Shown here piece by piece: positions 10,708 to 23,035 of a stretch of 64,000 nt of DNA (the first letter of the stretch is position 1; every line of letters begins with the position of its first letter). The notes below the pieces were generated by a model. That model did not search any database, was not told the origin of the DNA, and worked only from the letters and a program-made list of their open reading frames with translations. Source of the DNA: Mucor racemosus (lineage: Eukaryota; Mucoromycota; Mucoromycetes; Mucorales; Mucoraceae). A program made the translations under genes and the position numbers. Location of the stretch: contig JAPEHQ010000009.1 of the NCBI GenBank assembly GCA_027405735.1, positions 1,178,001-1,242,000 on the forward strand, written 5' to 3'.

Positions 10708-13186
10708 CTAAATGTAAAGATTCACTGATTTAATAGGAACACTTTCAATTGATTCTTCTATAGGTATTTGAATCAATTGATTGAACGGACATATCATATC
10801 AGAAGCATCAAAAGTATTTGTGTTGTTTCTTGGATTACAAGCACTGAATTTGCGTTGTAATTTGATTCCTCTATTAATTAAAGTATCTGTATCTGTTGGT
10901 TTTCCATGTAAATCTAAAACTGGTAAATCTTTTAAATCCGGTAATGAAGTTGGCAATGTTTGACTAAGAGGTACATTATATAACTTCTCTACTGAAGAAT
11001 ACAATGTTTTTTGCTTTTTGTTTAAATTTATATACAATGTTGAGTAGCTGGTATGAATTGATGGATACAACATGACATATCCACGCATATAAACCATTTC
11101 ATCAAAATACTTTCTCCAGGAATTTATCCAACGATTAGTTTTTGATATTGTCAACAAAGAGTCCTTAAATAAATGCTTGTTTCCAGATCCTCTTTTTACT
11201 GTAGCTTGATCAGTTATTCTTGCAGTTATATAATCATGAAATTCTCTCCAATGTTCAGGGAAATAAAGAGAACCCGAGCTGCAAGGAACCTGCATTAAAT
11301 AAGGAGACTGACCACTAGCACTAGGTGGTAATAATAATAGACGCCCAGATGGATCGGTATCTATAATACGTGGAGAGTATAGACTTATACCAAACATCTG
11401 CTTGTTTGTTATTCTCGAATAACGGTATTTCAACAGGTTATACTTTATCCAGATATAGAATGACTTTGATAATTCCACGCGGTCGTCTAACATTACAGCA
11501 TATTCGTGATCATTTGAAGGATACCATGCTTCTGCAAATACTTGCATTGGATGTACACTGGATATACGATGACGAATTTGCTTGTTACCAATACTCCATT
11601 GTAAATTATTCACAAATTTTGTTGTTAAACCATCACTTTTTTCATCCATTAAAATTGATATGTCAACTTGATCTCCTAAATAATTTGCATTCTTGATTGA
11701 ATTAAATATCCGTTTTACTTGAGATGATTTCTTGCTTCCAGAAGTTGTAATAATTAGTTTAACAGTAGGTGTATTCCAATCTAAAAAAAGAAAAAGACAT
11801 CATTAATATACTAATTATTACAAATATTATACAAATATTACGTTTCAATGTTTCAATTGGTAATGTTGTTAACCATCCAACATCAGAATGATGCTCCAAA
11901 GTGGGTAATTTAATGAATGTTGTGGCATCAAATGTGCTTGTGTCGTGTAAAATTTTACTATTACTTTCTTGGTAAATAACAATTTGTGCTTTTACTTGAT
12001 TGATGACAATGTCAAATTCTTTTCTCGATGATACAAAGTGATGCTCTAAATGCACTTTTTGTAAAGCGCATGTTGGTAAGTTGATTTGAGCTGAATTTGT
12101 TATCAAATGAACGATTTGATGTTGTGCCCCAAATTGACACATTAACTCTTCCAAAGCAGGCGATGATTGATTTTCCATATAAAATGCCACTGAGCCATCT
12201 TCATTTGAAACAAAAGAAGAATCGATACATTCAGTTTCATTTTTTCTTCTAAATGAATTTCCAGTCAAAATATCATCGCTTGGAATCAAAACGGATGGAA
12301 TTTGTAAAGATTGATACAAATCCAAGGAAATGTCATTTGATGGCGATGACGATGACGATGACAATAGTAATGCCAAGAACCATTCTCTTCGTAACACCCA
12401 AACATCTTGAATCGACTTTACGTAATGTGCTTTGTTTGTTTGCTGGCAATTGTTATTTTCAGTGCCGACAATTGCTTCTCCAAATGTTTTTGTATGCAAC
12501 AAACGAATTATAAATTCAATATACTTTATACCGGGTAAAATTTGGTTGTTATCCAAGAGAACCACAAAATCAGTTTGAATATCATATTGATGGACACTAT
12601 TAAGCCAAGAACTTTTATCATCTTTTGCAGTGACAATAGGTTGAATCACATTATTGATATGGAATTCTTTTTCTTTTTCTTGAATAAGGTTTTGAATTGC
12701 ATGCTTTTCCTTTTCCGAACACACAATGTAAATGACCGTAGGTGACATTGTTTGACGTAATAAAAAGTCGAGTTGAAGAGTAGCTAGTGGATACGAATCA
12801 TATTGTATGATAAATGTCGTACTTATGTTGGATGATATCGGTATCATAAATGTACTCTTGAGCTTGTCTAAATCATATTCTTCAAGCTCTTTAAAGGTCG
12901 GAGTGTTATGTATAGATTGGCTTTCAGATTCAATATGATTATGATATGATTGAACTAATATAAGAAAAAGTTATAAATAAATAATTAGTATAAAACCATT
13001 TATTTACTTATTTCTTGTTGTACCTGAAAACAATGATTCTAGCAATGTATAGTTAGTTATCTCGGTAGAGTCCAGATATCTAGTGTATACTTGATGTGTG
13101 CTTAATTTAAGTATATGATACATTAATATCACAGTAACAAATGAGCCCAAGGCACCTAGTATGCTGGATTTCATTCTAATAAACAT
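10708..13186 (-). CDS. Type II membrane glycosyltransferase, GT2-like, two-part fungal family
   Basis: Three exons (13186-13024, 12954-11842, 11780-10708; introns 69 and 61 nt) give a 782-residue protein. Residues about 9-30 form a signal-anchor helix (ILGALGSFVTVILMYHIL), implying a Golgi/ER lumenal enzyme. The N-terminal part resembles a GT-A fold entry (TTFIIQYDSYPLATLQLDF, DFVVLLDNN). The second part has the features of a conserved plant/fungal GT2-like family: WNTPTVKLIITTSGS, NANYLGDQVDISI, AEAWYP then YAVMLDDRVELS (acidic pair at about 524-525), GISLYSPR, PYLMQVPCSSGSLYFP and MRGYVMLYP. The aspartates of MLDDRVE are likely metal/nucleotide-sugar ligands by analogy; donor and acceptor sugars are unknown. 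A poly-Ser stretch (around 12350) is a local oddity. It lies 177 bp upstream of and parallel to the VAC7-like gene, with no sign of functional coupling. Confidence 0.75.
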
Positions 13187-14956
13187 TGTGCAAGAAAAAA
13201 AAAGGAATGTATATAAAGATAAAGGATAAAAAGGAACGTAAATTATACGAAATGAAGAGGGAAAAAAAGAGAAAGAAAGACGAACAAGAAGCAGAAAAAG
13301 TAAAAAGAGAAATTAAATAGAAATTGTTTTATTATTTTGTACAACATGGCTAACTTAGATCGACAGTTGTAGAAGGTTGGATAAGAAAACGTGCTGAATT
13401 GCCTTTCCTTGTATCACAAAAGTACCCATCTTCCGAGTTTTTTTTTTTTTTTTTCTTTTCTTACAAAAGCATATTTAAGTACTTGTATTTCATTCCAACA
13501 ACTTTTAACGGTTTCTATTGCAGTTTAAAAACTTTTTTCAAAGATAATCATATTTTATTAGCACAACTGACCAATTCTGGAAAAAATAGCAATTGTGATG
13601 GTGTTGGTGGTGGTGGATTTCTGTCAATTTCAAAGGATTTTTTCCACACTTCAGACATTCATGAAAGTATAAAAGTTGCTTAAAAACATAACTATGTTAT
13701 TATAAAAGTAATTTAAATTTTTTTTTCTAAAAATCTGATTTTGGCTCATACTAAACTTTCGATACATTTGAAGATTTGGGAATATATTTATATAATATCA
13801 TTTCAAACTCAATACAGTGTATCGTTAAACTTGTATATGTATTTTTTAAAACGAAAAATGGCATAAAACACTTCAAGTACACCATAGCATATTAGTATAA
13901 CTTATTAAGCATTATAATGCGTTATATCATATTAAAAAACTCTTTAAATGACCAAAAAACAGTAAAGAACCTGACGGCAGTTCAATACTGCATACGTCAG
14001 ATTTGTTCTTGAGGTAGCCTGAGCCTTGTAAAACATGATTTAAGAGTATTTGCCTACTCTTATTAATATGAATAAGCATTGCCAGAAATCATAAATTAAT
14101 ATACATCAATTAAATACAATAATACACAGCTTTTACTTCCAGATATAATATTTTCGCATGATATTGAATAGTAAAAATATATCCGATTGCAATTCTTGTT
14201 TAGCTAATCAAGGTAAAAGATATTTATACATTGCACGTATAATAAAAATAGCTTGAGCATATACAAAAAAGTTACAAGCATACTGTACGATGCACCCATC
14301 CTAGATCAAAAAGCACAATGTCTCTAAACGTTTATACGGAGCACTGCAGCAAAATTATCTCAATTCTTAGAATTATGTAATTCTCAACAATTTTTCCAAA
14401 ACAATGCTATTCTGCCCTGAAGTTTCATAAAAAGAATCAACGTGTAAAAAGTCGATGGCTATTTAAGATTAAGAAATTTTTTGAATGCAACGGCATCGAC
14501 ATTTGCCGTTCCTGACAGGTTATGATAGTCTGAGCGTAAACCATAAAATAGTTTATTATTCAAGATGACAAAAAGATACAAAAAATGTCGATAAACCGAG
14601 GTAGAGCGTCCAATGTCAGAAATAAAATATTTTTTGTCGACAAATGGATTAGTAATGGTTCTTTTAAAGTAAGAATGTGTTTAGTGCCTAACTCCAAGTT
14701 TCGGCTTGTGTGTTCTTGAATAGTTCATATATACATATTCACATGTGAATTATCATAAGAGAAAATGAGTTGCATCAGCTACAGGAGGTTTCAGTTTATT
14801 TAAATTTTATTTCACGCCATTTTGTTGCATGTGCGGCGCTTTAGACAAACAAAACCATTACGAGCAAACAAACAAACAAATAAATAAATATGGTAAATTA
14901 GAATAACGAATCTGTAAATTCTGTTCTTCTAATGTTGAACTGATTAGGAGAAAAAA
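13187..14956. other. Divergent intergenic region, no gene seen
   Basis: 1.77 kb between the glycosyltransferase (-) and the bZIP gene (+), so it holds both promoters. The proximal 130 bp on the glycosyltransferase side are purine-rich on the plus strand (CT-rich leader on the transcribed strand). A T tract sits at about 13438-13454. The 94-codon frame at 13399-13683 has no family features and begins in the T tract; I do not regard it as a gene. Confidence 0.5.
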
Positions 14957-15446
14957 ATGTACCAACAGAATAATGAATTTCAACTGAATTTTCATCCGCA
15001 ATGGCAGCAGCAGCAACAACAGCAAATTCTGCACCATCACGAACAATTAAATCAAGCCAACAATTTATTATATAATCATCAGTCATCACAGATTTCATCA
15101 AACGCAAGTTCAGACAGATCTTCGACAGAAGAGATTTCGTCTAAAAGAAAGCAAAGTTTGGAAAGAAATCGACTAGCTGGTAAGTTTTTGGACTGAATTG
15201 CATTGCATGTTGTAAATTCAATTATAATTATATATAGCCTATCGCTGTAGAGAAAGAAAGAAAAATGAACAGCAACAAATGATTGATCAAGCTGATTTTC
15301 TATCTGTACAAAACGAATCATTAAATTTAATGGTTAGTGAGCTAAGAAATGAAGTAATCGCTTTAAGAGAACTACTGCTTGCTCACGAATCTTGCAATTG
15401 TGAAGGTGTTCAATCATTTATTCAACGCACCAGTTCGACTATTTAA
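14957..15446 (+). CDS. Small ATF/CREB-type bZIP transcription factor
   Basis: Two exons (14957-15179, 15238-15446; 58-nt intron) give a 143-residue protein. The N-terminal half is Gln/Asn/His-rich (a QQQQQQQ run near residue 17). The basic region KRKQSLERNRLAAYRCRERKK spans about residues 62-82 and is split by the intron within the Ala codon at residue 75. A leucine zipper follows (heptad Leu/Ile/Val: LSVQNESL, LNLMVSEL, VIALRELLLAH), and the chain ends shortly after AHESCNC. The NRLAAYRCRERKK core and the AHxxC ending are those of the Atf1/ATF2 group, so it should bind CRE-like TGACGT sites as a dimer in the nucleus. It is much shorter than Atf1/ATF2 and has no visible MAPK docking or activation segment, so it may work as a dimer partner or repressor; that is inference. 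Confidence 0.85.
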
Positions 15447-15810
15447 TCTTCGGACTTAAAAAGCATGGCAAATTGGGTTTGAAGGGATTTCTTAATCTAT
15501 CCATCATCATATGAAACAGGACTAATTTTATTGTTTTACAACACTACCATACATAATTCTTTGTTGTATGTGCGTATGTGTGTAACTGAACAAGGGAAAA
15601 AAAAAATACAAAAATATTATAATGAATTACAGAGCCATAATTATTACTGCTCTCTCCTTTTTCTTGCTTAATAAAAGACATATTAAATACACAATCATTT
15701 TTAGAATTATGAAAACGCTTGGCAAAACGCAATATCGCTTTTGATGGATTTGAAGGTTTAAGGTGTGGCTTAATTTATAAACTCAGTGTTAAAACTTGTG
15801 TATTCCTGAA

Positions 15811-15847
<37 letters not shown>

Positions 15848-15949
15848 GTGTAAATGTGTTCTATAGATTTCTTCCCTCTTTCTCTCTTATCTATTTTCTT
15901 CTTCCTTTTTCTTTTTCTTTCAAAAGAGTTGTGTCATGCAGACTTCTTT
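15447..15949 (+). promoter_or_regulatory. Upstream region and probable 5' leader of the SH3 surface-protein gene
   Basis: Contains a TG microsatellite (about 15815-15844) leading straight into GTAAGT at 15844, followed by a long pyrimidine tract and a CAG at 15939-15941. This could be a 98-nt 5' UTR intron (15844-15941), placing the signal-peptide ATG at 15950 eight bases into the next exon. If unspliced, an ATG at 15936 opens a 7-codon upstream frame overlapping the main start. Transcript data would decide. Confidence 0.4.
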
Positions 15950-17646
15950 ATGCTATTAATTACAATTATATCCTTATGTTTAGCAGTGGCAAGTGCTAAA
16001 GGTGCTGAAAACACTTGTGTTTCTTTAGCCAAGTCAAAAACTTGCTCAGCATTTTCCCAATTTTACATAGGTTTACCGGGACTTGCGTACGATTATCCAT
16101 TTTTAATTAATACAACTACTATTGAAGAATTTGATGAACGATTGCTAGAATATGTCAACTCAACAAGTGATTATTTGTTTCCATTAGGATGTCTAAGTTC
16201 TAATTATAACCCAACTATTCCGTATGCTCGGTATTCCCTCACTAGATTATGCGTTGGCATGATACAAAATCCAGGTTATTCATTGCCATGTAATTTCGAT
16301 AATGGTTTAACTCCTCCACCTCTTTGTCAATCTACTTGTTTTGAATGGGTAGAAAGTATTACTCATATTACTCAAAATCCTCGTGTTTGCTCAGATTCAA
16401 CACAAAGAAATACATCAATAGCTTCATTTACTGATCAATGTGATACTTGGGAAGGTTATAACGGTACAATTACCGAAAATTGTATATCTGGTATAGCAAA
16501 TGAGCCCTATTCTTGTGGTAATTACCTTTTAATTGTATTATATAATACTCACCCACTAATTACAACCTTAATTACCCAGGATTTGGTAATGATACTCATG
16601 CAGCTTGTACTTATTGCAGATATCATAGCAATGATGAATGCTGTCAGCAAGTAACATATTGTAAACAATCTTTATCTGCAGGTGCTATTGTGGGTATTGT
16701 CATTGGCAGTTTAGTTGGTGCAGCGTTGATTATATTTGCTGCCATTTGGTATTATTGTAGAAAAATACGACATACACCTATGAATCCTTTCACGCAATTC
16801 TTGTCATCTATAAACACTTCAACAACTGTAGCATCTCATCGCCGCCACCACCAACAACAACAGAGACAAAACACTGCTCCAACAACTTCTGCTACTACTC
16901 TTAATGGTACTGTTGGCGGCGGTGTTACATTAAGTGCATCTAAATTAAATAATATTGATTCACCATTTATGAATGATAAAATGGAAATTGCTGATAATTA
17001 TCCATCTAATACTATACCTAATCCACTGAAAACAACAACTGACCCAACTGCAGTACCTTCCATAAACAACACACCCTTGAACGAAGAATTCTTTGTGGTA
17101 ATCCACGCTTATCCACCACAAATGCCTGATGAATTAGAACTAAATACTGGTGACATTGTCTGTTTAGCACTATATTTTGATGATGGTTGGGCATTAGGAT
17201 ATAATGTAACCACTGGACTAAAAGGTGCATTTCCGTTGGTTTGTATATCCCCTGCACCAGAGGAAAGTCTGGATCAGTTACTTCAAATTGAATCATTACC
17301 AACAACAGCGATTGATTCCAGTAATAATATAACAAGTAATACATCAAGTTTACAAACTACCATGGAAAAAATTCGAGAAAACGTACGTCGATCACTTAGT
17401 ATAAATTCATATAACAATTATAATAGCAGCATTCATTCATCTAATTCATTCAACAATCACAACATCAATCAAAGTACAATTCCAAAAAGATCTGCTAGTC
17501 ATAAATCTTATGATTATTTCGAAGTAGATAGCCCATCTTCTCCAACTTTACATACTCCTTTATTTGATGTAAATGTAACACCTACTCACCTTGAGCAAAA
17601 TAATAACACATCAAATGCTGTTTCGCAAAGGCAACCAGCTCCTTAA
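15950..17646 (+). CDS. Secreted-ectodomain, single-pass membrane protein with cytosolic SH3 domain
   Basis: Two exons (15950-16517, 16580-17646; 62-nt intron) give 544 residues. I start at 15950 because it begins a clean signal peptide (MLLITIISLCLAVASA); the frame is open further upstream to 15854, but that adds 32 residues of T-rich leader. The ectodomain (about 20-223) has around 16 cysteines and several N-glycosylation sequons (NTT, NST, NTS, NGT). A TM helix lies at about 224-248 (IVIGSLVGAALIIFAAIWYY) followed by KIRHT. The cytosolic tail is Ser/Thr/Asn-rich with one SH3 domain at about 358-416: VVIHAYPPQMPDELELNTGD, then DDGWALGYN and GLKGAFPLVCI, matching ALYDY, W and G-x-FP positions. 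The architecture suggests a cell-surface sensor or polarity scaffold like other fungal TM-SH3 proteins (Sho1, Fus1), but the cysteine-rich ectodomain is unlike Sho1's four-TM region, so I give no gene name. Confidence 0.8.
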
Positions 17647-17653
17647 GCCATCT

Positions 17654-17654
<1 letters not shown>

Positions 17655-17684
<30 letters not shown>
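17655..17684 (+). repeat. Poly-T tract after the SH3 gene
   Basis: Thirty consecutive T residues starting 9 bp after the stop codon, followed by AATAAA-like sequence (TAAATAAAT) near 17697. Probably within the 3' UTR or marking its end. Confidence 0.8.
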
Positions 17685-17685
<1 letters not shown>

Positions 17686-17929
17686 TAATATAAAGTTAAA
17701 TAAATACTTAATTCCTTTTTTGTTTATCATCTGACGGAAGCATGCATGATGGCAAGTCCTTAAAGGTCTTTTGGTGCGTTAGAAGAACGATTAATTGGAC
17801 AATATAAGGTTTGCATGAATGTTACCAAACGTTCAAAGCGCAATTGCATATGATGTATTATGCATTGATAAACTATATACTTTGAAAATGAAACAGAATT
17901 TATAATCAAACAGCGCTCTAGTACTGCAA

Positions 17930-19428
17930 TATATTTTAGGCAAGTACCAAAAACTTGAGAAAAGTTGATTTTTAAAGTTACAAGTCTTCAAAAGAGGAGC
18001 ATACCATTTTATACAGTATCAACAAACTTATACAAAAATAGTTTTAGAATATACCTTGGACACTGCAATATGTAGATGAATTAATCACAGGATGGTACCT
18101 ATTCCAGAAAATGATTTTGTCTCGAAACAGATGAAATTTGCTGCGTTTTCCTAAAAAAAAAAAAAAACTGGTTCCGACTTTTCATCCCTGCCCAACTTTT
18201 TTTTTCACTAAATAACACCAAGAAAAACTTATATGCCGATGTACCTGAGATGTTTAACTTTAATCCAAAAACAAGTATCCGGAAATATCCTATCTCTAAC
18301 AATTGGTATAACTATTTTAATACTAATGTTTCAGATTTTTACAGGTACTTCACTACTAGAAATTAAAACCTTTGAGTCTTCATATCTTTGCACAAAATCA
18401 AGCTATACTATAACCTTCTAATAATAAAACCTACTTGTTTTAGCGTGCTCTATACTGCATTTAAGTTTGAGAAAATTCTGTGCATTTTTTTTGTTCCATT
18501 TTTTTGAAATTTTTGTAGTAGATTTCAAAATATTCGTTATACTGAGCAGTAGTTTTTTTTTTTACTTTTATGTCATAGCGCTCGTTGAGCTCTCTCGAAC
18601 TCAATTTAGTTTGTTTTAAAATATTAATTTTTTGCCGAGATATTCTCAAAAATGTGTGTAAAGAGATGATGCCTTCGTTTCTAGCTTCAATTTTTCCCTT
18701 GTATACCCTCATCCCAAATTCTGGATTTAAATTTTTGGGACAAAAATCTCGTTTTCTCTACGAAAAATGCAGCTAAAAGGCTCAGGAATAGCTCGATGGA
18801 TAGACAATTTTGTTTTGTATTATTTTCATTATTTATATTCAAAATATGCTTATAAAAAATGATGTGTATCTTCAAAAAACCTCGAAAAACTCAATTGCAT
18901 TTTACTCAAAATTTGATGTAAAACAAATGCCTGAATTTTATTTAAGTGGATGCAGAATTCAAAGCTTTACAAAAACTATTCGATACGCTAGTTCAACTCA
19001 CTTTGCAGTTCATGAGCCATTAAACGATTTTGTTTTTTTGCATAATTTTTGATCGATTTTTCATCATTTCAATTTTGAAACTCAGTACCACAGACTGTAA
19101 TCTGTAATACGAACTATTATTTTGATTATCTTGGCGAAAAATTAACACTTTTAGCTGAAACAAAATATGCAGAGTAGTCTGAAATTAGACCTAACTTGTG
19201 AATACAAAAAATCAACGTACCAATTTAGGTGATACTCCATTTTCATAACCGATTTTAAGACAAGTTTGGGAAATATCATTAAGACAGTACATTTATATTC
19301 TCGTATTATTAACTATTCTATTTTTGGACATGTATCAACGACTCTTAGAGGAAAGTTACATCTTTTTTGAATATTTTATGTAATTTGACTCAATATTGGG
19401 CGAAAACATTCGAGTATCATTTGAAAAC
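17930..19428 (+). repeat. Family B dispersed repeat, copy 1
   Basis: About 1.5 kb with clear homology to 24778-26090 (same strand), 53699-54870 (inverted) and 47240-47795 (inverted, partial). Shared landmarks are the TCATCCCTSCCCAACT block near 18182, the TATCCGGAAATATCC block near 18277, the TTCTCTACGAAAAAT block near 18752 and the TTTGCAGTTCATGA block near 19001. Short ORFs recur in all copies but have no family features and their frames differ between copies. I cannot assign it to a transposon class; no termini or target-site duplications are apparent. Confidence 0.6.
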
Positions 19429-19684
19429 TGATTTATAGAGACTTTGTAAATTAAAATCACCGTAAAAAATATTCTTCATTAGAATGCGTGGAATATGTAC
19501 ACATTTATCCACTATATTGATCTCCATTTCATCTGATTCTCAATTAACGTACAGTTGGCAAGAATAGACATTACACTACTAAATGATATATGCTGATTCA
19601 TACTAATATAAACTTTCTACCGAGCTTCGATGATCCTAGCAAATTACAGTTAAAGACCAATCAACATAATGTGAAGGATCTAAT
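19429..19684 (-). repeat. Probable LTR fragment next to CACTA end
   Basis: On the minus strand this ends ...CTCTATAAATCA, and the first 80 bp or so match the 3' part of the solo LTR at 53865-54177 (TTACAAAGTCTC, TTAATTT and ATTCTAATAA blocks). It abuts the CACTA-like terminus at 19685. The 5' LTR half is not recognisable, so it is truncated or interrupted. Confidence 0.45.
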
Positions 19685-21519
19685 CATTACGGCCACATTA
19701 TGCTTCCTATGGGCATAATGATCTGCACAAATGGGCAGAATAAAAACCTTTGTGCAGATCATGCATCCCAGATGAGCAGAGCAATGAGATCAAGGTTTTT
19801 TAGTCAATTTACTAAAGTATATCAGTCATAATATAATTAATAACGGAAATAATTTGAATGGTTTGAAGCAGATGTGGGTTACTCTGGTTCAACAGAAATG
19901 CCTTATTGACGAGATATATCAATTTAGGGTTTGAAAGAGTTCTACCCAAGTCCTTCTTTCGGAGACCAAATGAGAACAACGACAACAACCTGTTTGGCAA
20001 CAGTAAAAGTATTTATGCCTTTGTAAATTCGTGTTTGTAATACACAAAATTTTTTCTCTTGCCTACTCTTTCCTCGGCTCTTTTATTTACGTTTAAAACT
20101 ACAACAAAAAGACCAATATTTTTTTATAAACTGAAATCAAGAAGCAGATACAAATACATGTTTTTCCTTTTGTTTATTTGGAAATGAATTATTAACTGTT
20201 AATGCTACGGCCGTGTTATAACATTTTTCTCGAACAAAAAAAGCATCCAAGACTTAGTCATTTTGTTCCATCGTCTACGTTATAAGCAATGCTTTTTTGG
20301 TCTAAAGTCGATATCTACCTGGAAAAAAATTGGTGATTATAAAAGTATGTATAGTATTGACTTAATTTAAATGAATGAATGAATAAACTCTTAATTTATT
20401 TAATTTCTAAAGCGTATTTGTTTCTGTTTAATAGTGATGTCTTGTATACCACTACCAGCTATCAAAGATACACCATAATGATTGCTTGTTAATTGGCTGT
20501 TTTACTAATAGATCAATTTGTATAGGTCAAAAGTAAAGATGTATTCAGTTCAAAACGCTTGAAACAATTCAATTATGCTAATTTACATGGTTTATTATCT
20601 CTTGCTCATTCAATTGCTATATTTATTTCATTTTAATTTTTTTTTATACTGCTAATCGACTCGTTCGTCTATTAGAGTTAACTCACCATCATTGTTTAGC
20701 GTATCTATAATAACGGTCCATTATTAACTCATGGTGTGCAAATTTATTAAAAGGGGTTGCCTAATCTCAAATTTATCTGATTCAACTGCTGATGCTAAAC
20801 TAGCATCAAATTAGTTGTGTTGACTCGCCATAAAGTAAGGCGTTTTATCAAGCACGATGTTGGCGTTCAATGTATTTTAGTTAAATTGAACAGATAGAGA
20901 TGTTATGGTTCATGCAGAGATCTATGAACACAAAAAAATGATCCAAATCGTGATGTTTCGTCTACCTGTACGAGATTTTTTTGTGGCAATACTACCTGGT
21001 GGCTGAAGTGTGAAGTGTAATTTAAGCATTTAATTGACCAATGTATCGAATCAAGATGAAGTCGGTTGATTGATATAACGGATAATAAATGTAATGTCAT
21101 TTATTGAATAGGTGAATGTAAATGTATAAAGCAAAGCTTACTTTTTTTGAATGAAAGTACTAATAATTCTGATTAACATCAATAAGTTCGAAAATTATAA
21201 TTAAGTGCAACAATTGCTACTAAATCGCATAATTTTATATGCAGAAAACTCTTGAAGCATTCATTCTTTTTTTGGCAGTGCTGCAAATCATCCTTCAATA
21301 TGACAGGATATTAATGAAGAATTGGAGAAAATAAAACTGGTAAAAACTGATATACAACAATTTACATCGAGGTTAACAAGATAGATAAACAGTGCATTCA
21401 TTATGTAGTGGAAATCGCAACATTTTGATGGATAGAAATTACAGGACCAAGATGTTGTGTTTGCCTCAGGATTTTTAAAGGGTTTAAAAGTATACTTCAT
21501 CAGACTTACTTAGAAGTTA

Positions 21520-21962
21520 TGTTGTATTTGCATATATAAATGTACCTTAAATCGTAGTTTAGATATGAAAATAAACTATGCCTTAACATATTTAGCATAT
21601 GTGTCATATAAACACTGTAAATGAGTACCCTGATAATCACATAAGCTAAGTTCTGATAATCTAAACTTACAATAAAAGATAAAAAGTAAAGAATATTAAT
21701 AATTAGTGTTGCCAAGAGCAACTAAAGATTTTAGACTGATCATCTATATCTGAATATAATTACATTAGCATAAGTGAGGATTGACACTAAATTTTAGTAT
21801 GAGAACACTGTTCTAGACAGGTGTGTAAGCAATCCTTAAATCAAATATAAATAGCAGTAGACATTCACCCTTCATTTGATTTCCCCATCTCGTTTTTTAT
21901 ATTGAATAAAGATTGACCAATTCTCACGTACTTATCTTTCTTTATTTCATACATTTAAAACA
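21520..21962 (+). mobile_element. Solo LTR inside the CACTA-family copy
   Basis: 443 bp beginning TGTTGT and ending TAAAACA (TGTT...AACA inverted ends), flanked by AGTTA (21515-21519) and TGTTA (21963-21967), a 4-of-5 match to a target-site duplication. The homologous unoccupied sequence at about 50940-50970 is continuous across this point. Within it are a TATAAATA box near 21847 and AATAAAG near 21905, as expected for an LTR promoter and polyadenylation signal. Confidence 0.65.
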
Positions 21963-22085
21963 TGTTAAATACTCACAATATGCTTTTAGTATGTTCTTGT
22001 TTTTTTATTTACTTGCTGTATTAGTAAAATCAATCTTTTCATAGCTTACTGTATAACAATGACAATGGGATATTTCTAAATTTTG

Positions 22086-22314
22086 ATTGACATTTATCAT
22101 AAGGCGGGCTGATGAGACGTTTTTTGATACTACTGTAGATGAAATCAGTCAATCTAATTTATGGAATTTGAATGCAAATACCGAGGAATCATTTGGAAGT
22201 ATTTAAGTTGGTTCTGGTAAAGCATTGAATAAATTGGCTTGGAACAGAGTGGGTAAAAAGGCGGCGGCAATAGATTCCAGTGCTGGCCATGTTTATGTCT
22301 ATAATATTGGAGAG
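22086..22314 (+). pseudogene. Dynein intermediate chain exon fragment, inactivated
   Basis: Homologous to the intact exon at 50606-50840. The reading frame encodes LWNLNANTEE, then GSGKALNKLAW and VYVYNIGE, the WD40 segment of cytoplasmic dynein 1 intermediate chain. It has an in-frame stop (the TAA at about 22203), and the acceptor AG is changed to TG at 22084-22085, while the GTAAGA donor at 22315 is kept. It is a captured host-gene fragment inside a transposon, not a functional gene. Confidence 0.75.
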
Positions 22315-23035
22315 GTAAGAATAAAACTCAATGTAAATCACCTCTAACGCATTAATTATCAAGTAAGACTATATTATTATCAAATAAACTACCGCACAAC
22401 ATTAACACGTATAAAGGTTTACAGTAATAAGCTTGAATCAAGGGGGGTACAGTATCGTAAATTCTTGAAAAAGTTCTCAAATATCGAAAAATTTCTTATT
22501 TTTAAGACTTACAAAGCTTATAAGCGGAATATTAATTTAGAAAATTATTTTTGTCCAGATCATCAATTTTGACATTTTTTAATTTTTTTTTCTGGTTTTG
22601 CAAATTTAGAGTTAATTATACTACCAATTATAAAAACAAAAAATATACACATATACAGAATTTAGCGCACTATTTGCTCAATCAAAAATAATAAACATTT
22701 TCATTGCAAAATATTACATGAAAATCCTTAAACAAAAAAACCGTTTTTGGGCCAAAAGTACAAATTTTTATTACTTAACTTTTGATGTTAAGCTTTTATA
22801 AAATGCGTATTAATTATAGCTACAATTTTCTCTCACAATGTAGTATATTTAAACGTTGATTTTGGTATCAAAATTTGATTTTTCTGATTTTTGATCAAAA
22901 TCATGAGTGTTGGTAAGGGTAAAAGGAGCCCCGAAAATGTCCGCTACAAAGTCTGAATTTTCAGACCGTACACTGTTAAATATAAGAAAATTTTAAAAAA
23001 AACCGCTTTTTTATTTAAAACTTAAGATAACCAAC

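Larger units (their letters stand above)
19685..23035 (+). mobile_element. CACTA-family copy carrying a dynein exon, left terminus retained
   Basis: Begins CATTACGGCC, a one-base variant of the CACTACGGCC terminus at 52703, followed by a subterminal stretch with GGGCAT and TGCACAAATGGGC words. From there to 23035 it is the inverted equivalent of about 52703-49890 (landmarks: near 19740-19990 and 52440-52640; near 20690 and 51800; near 21050 and 51410; near 22030 and 50900). It contains a dynein-like exon (22086-22314), then the repeat seen in the arms of the 0.5-6.9 kb element. A solo LTR interrupts it at 21520-21962. The far terminus is missing. No transposase is encoded, so this is a non-autonomous member. 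Confidence 0.65.

Noticed and set aside
13399..13683. 94-codon ORF
   Set aside because: Starts before a T run that yields poly-Phe, has no splice context, domain or codon bias like neighbouring genes.
15854..15949. Upstream in-frame ATG for the TM-SH3 gene
   Set aside because: It adds 32 residues translated from a pyrimidine leader ahead of a complete signal peptide, so 15950 is preferred.
18461..19052. Several ORFs of 60-85 codons
   Set aside because: They lie in family B repeats and related sequences at 25577 and 53699, in different phases between copies, without conserved protein features.
22086..22314. Functional dynein gene
   Set aside because: In-frame stop, lost acceptor, and no neighbouring dynein exons; explained as a captured fragment.
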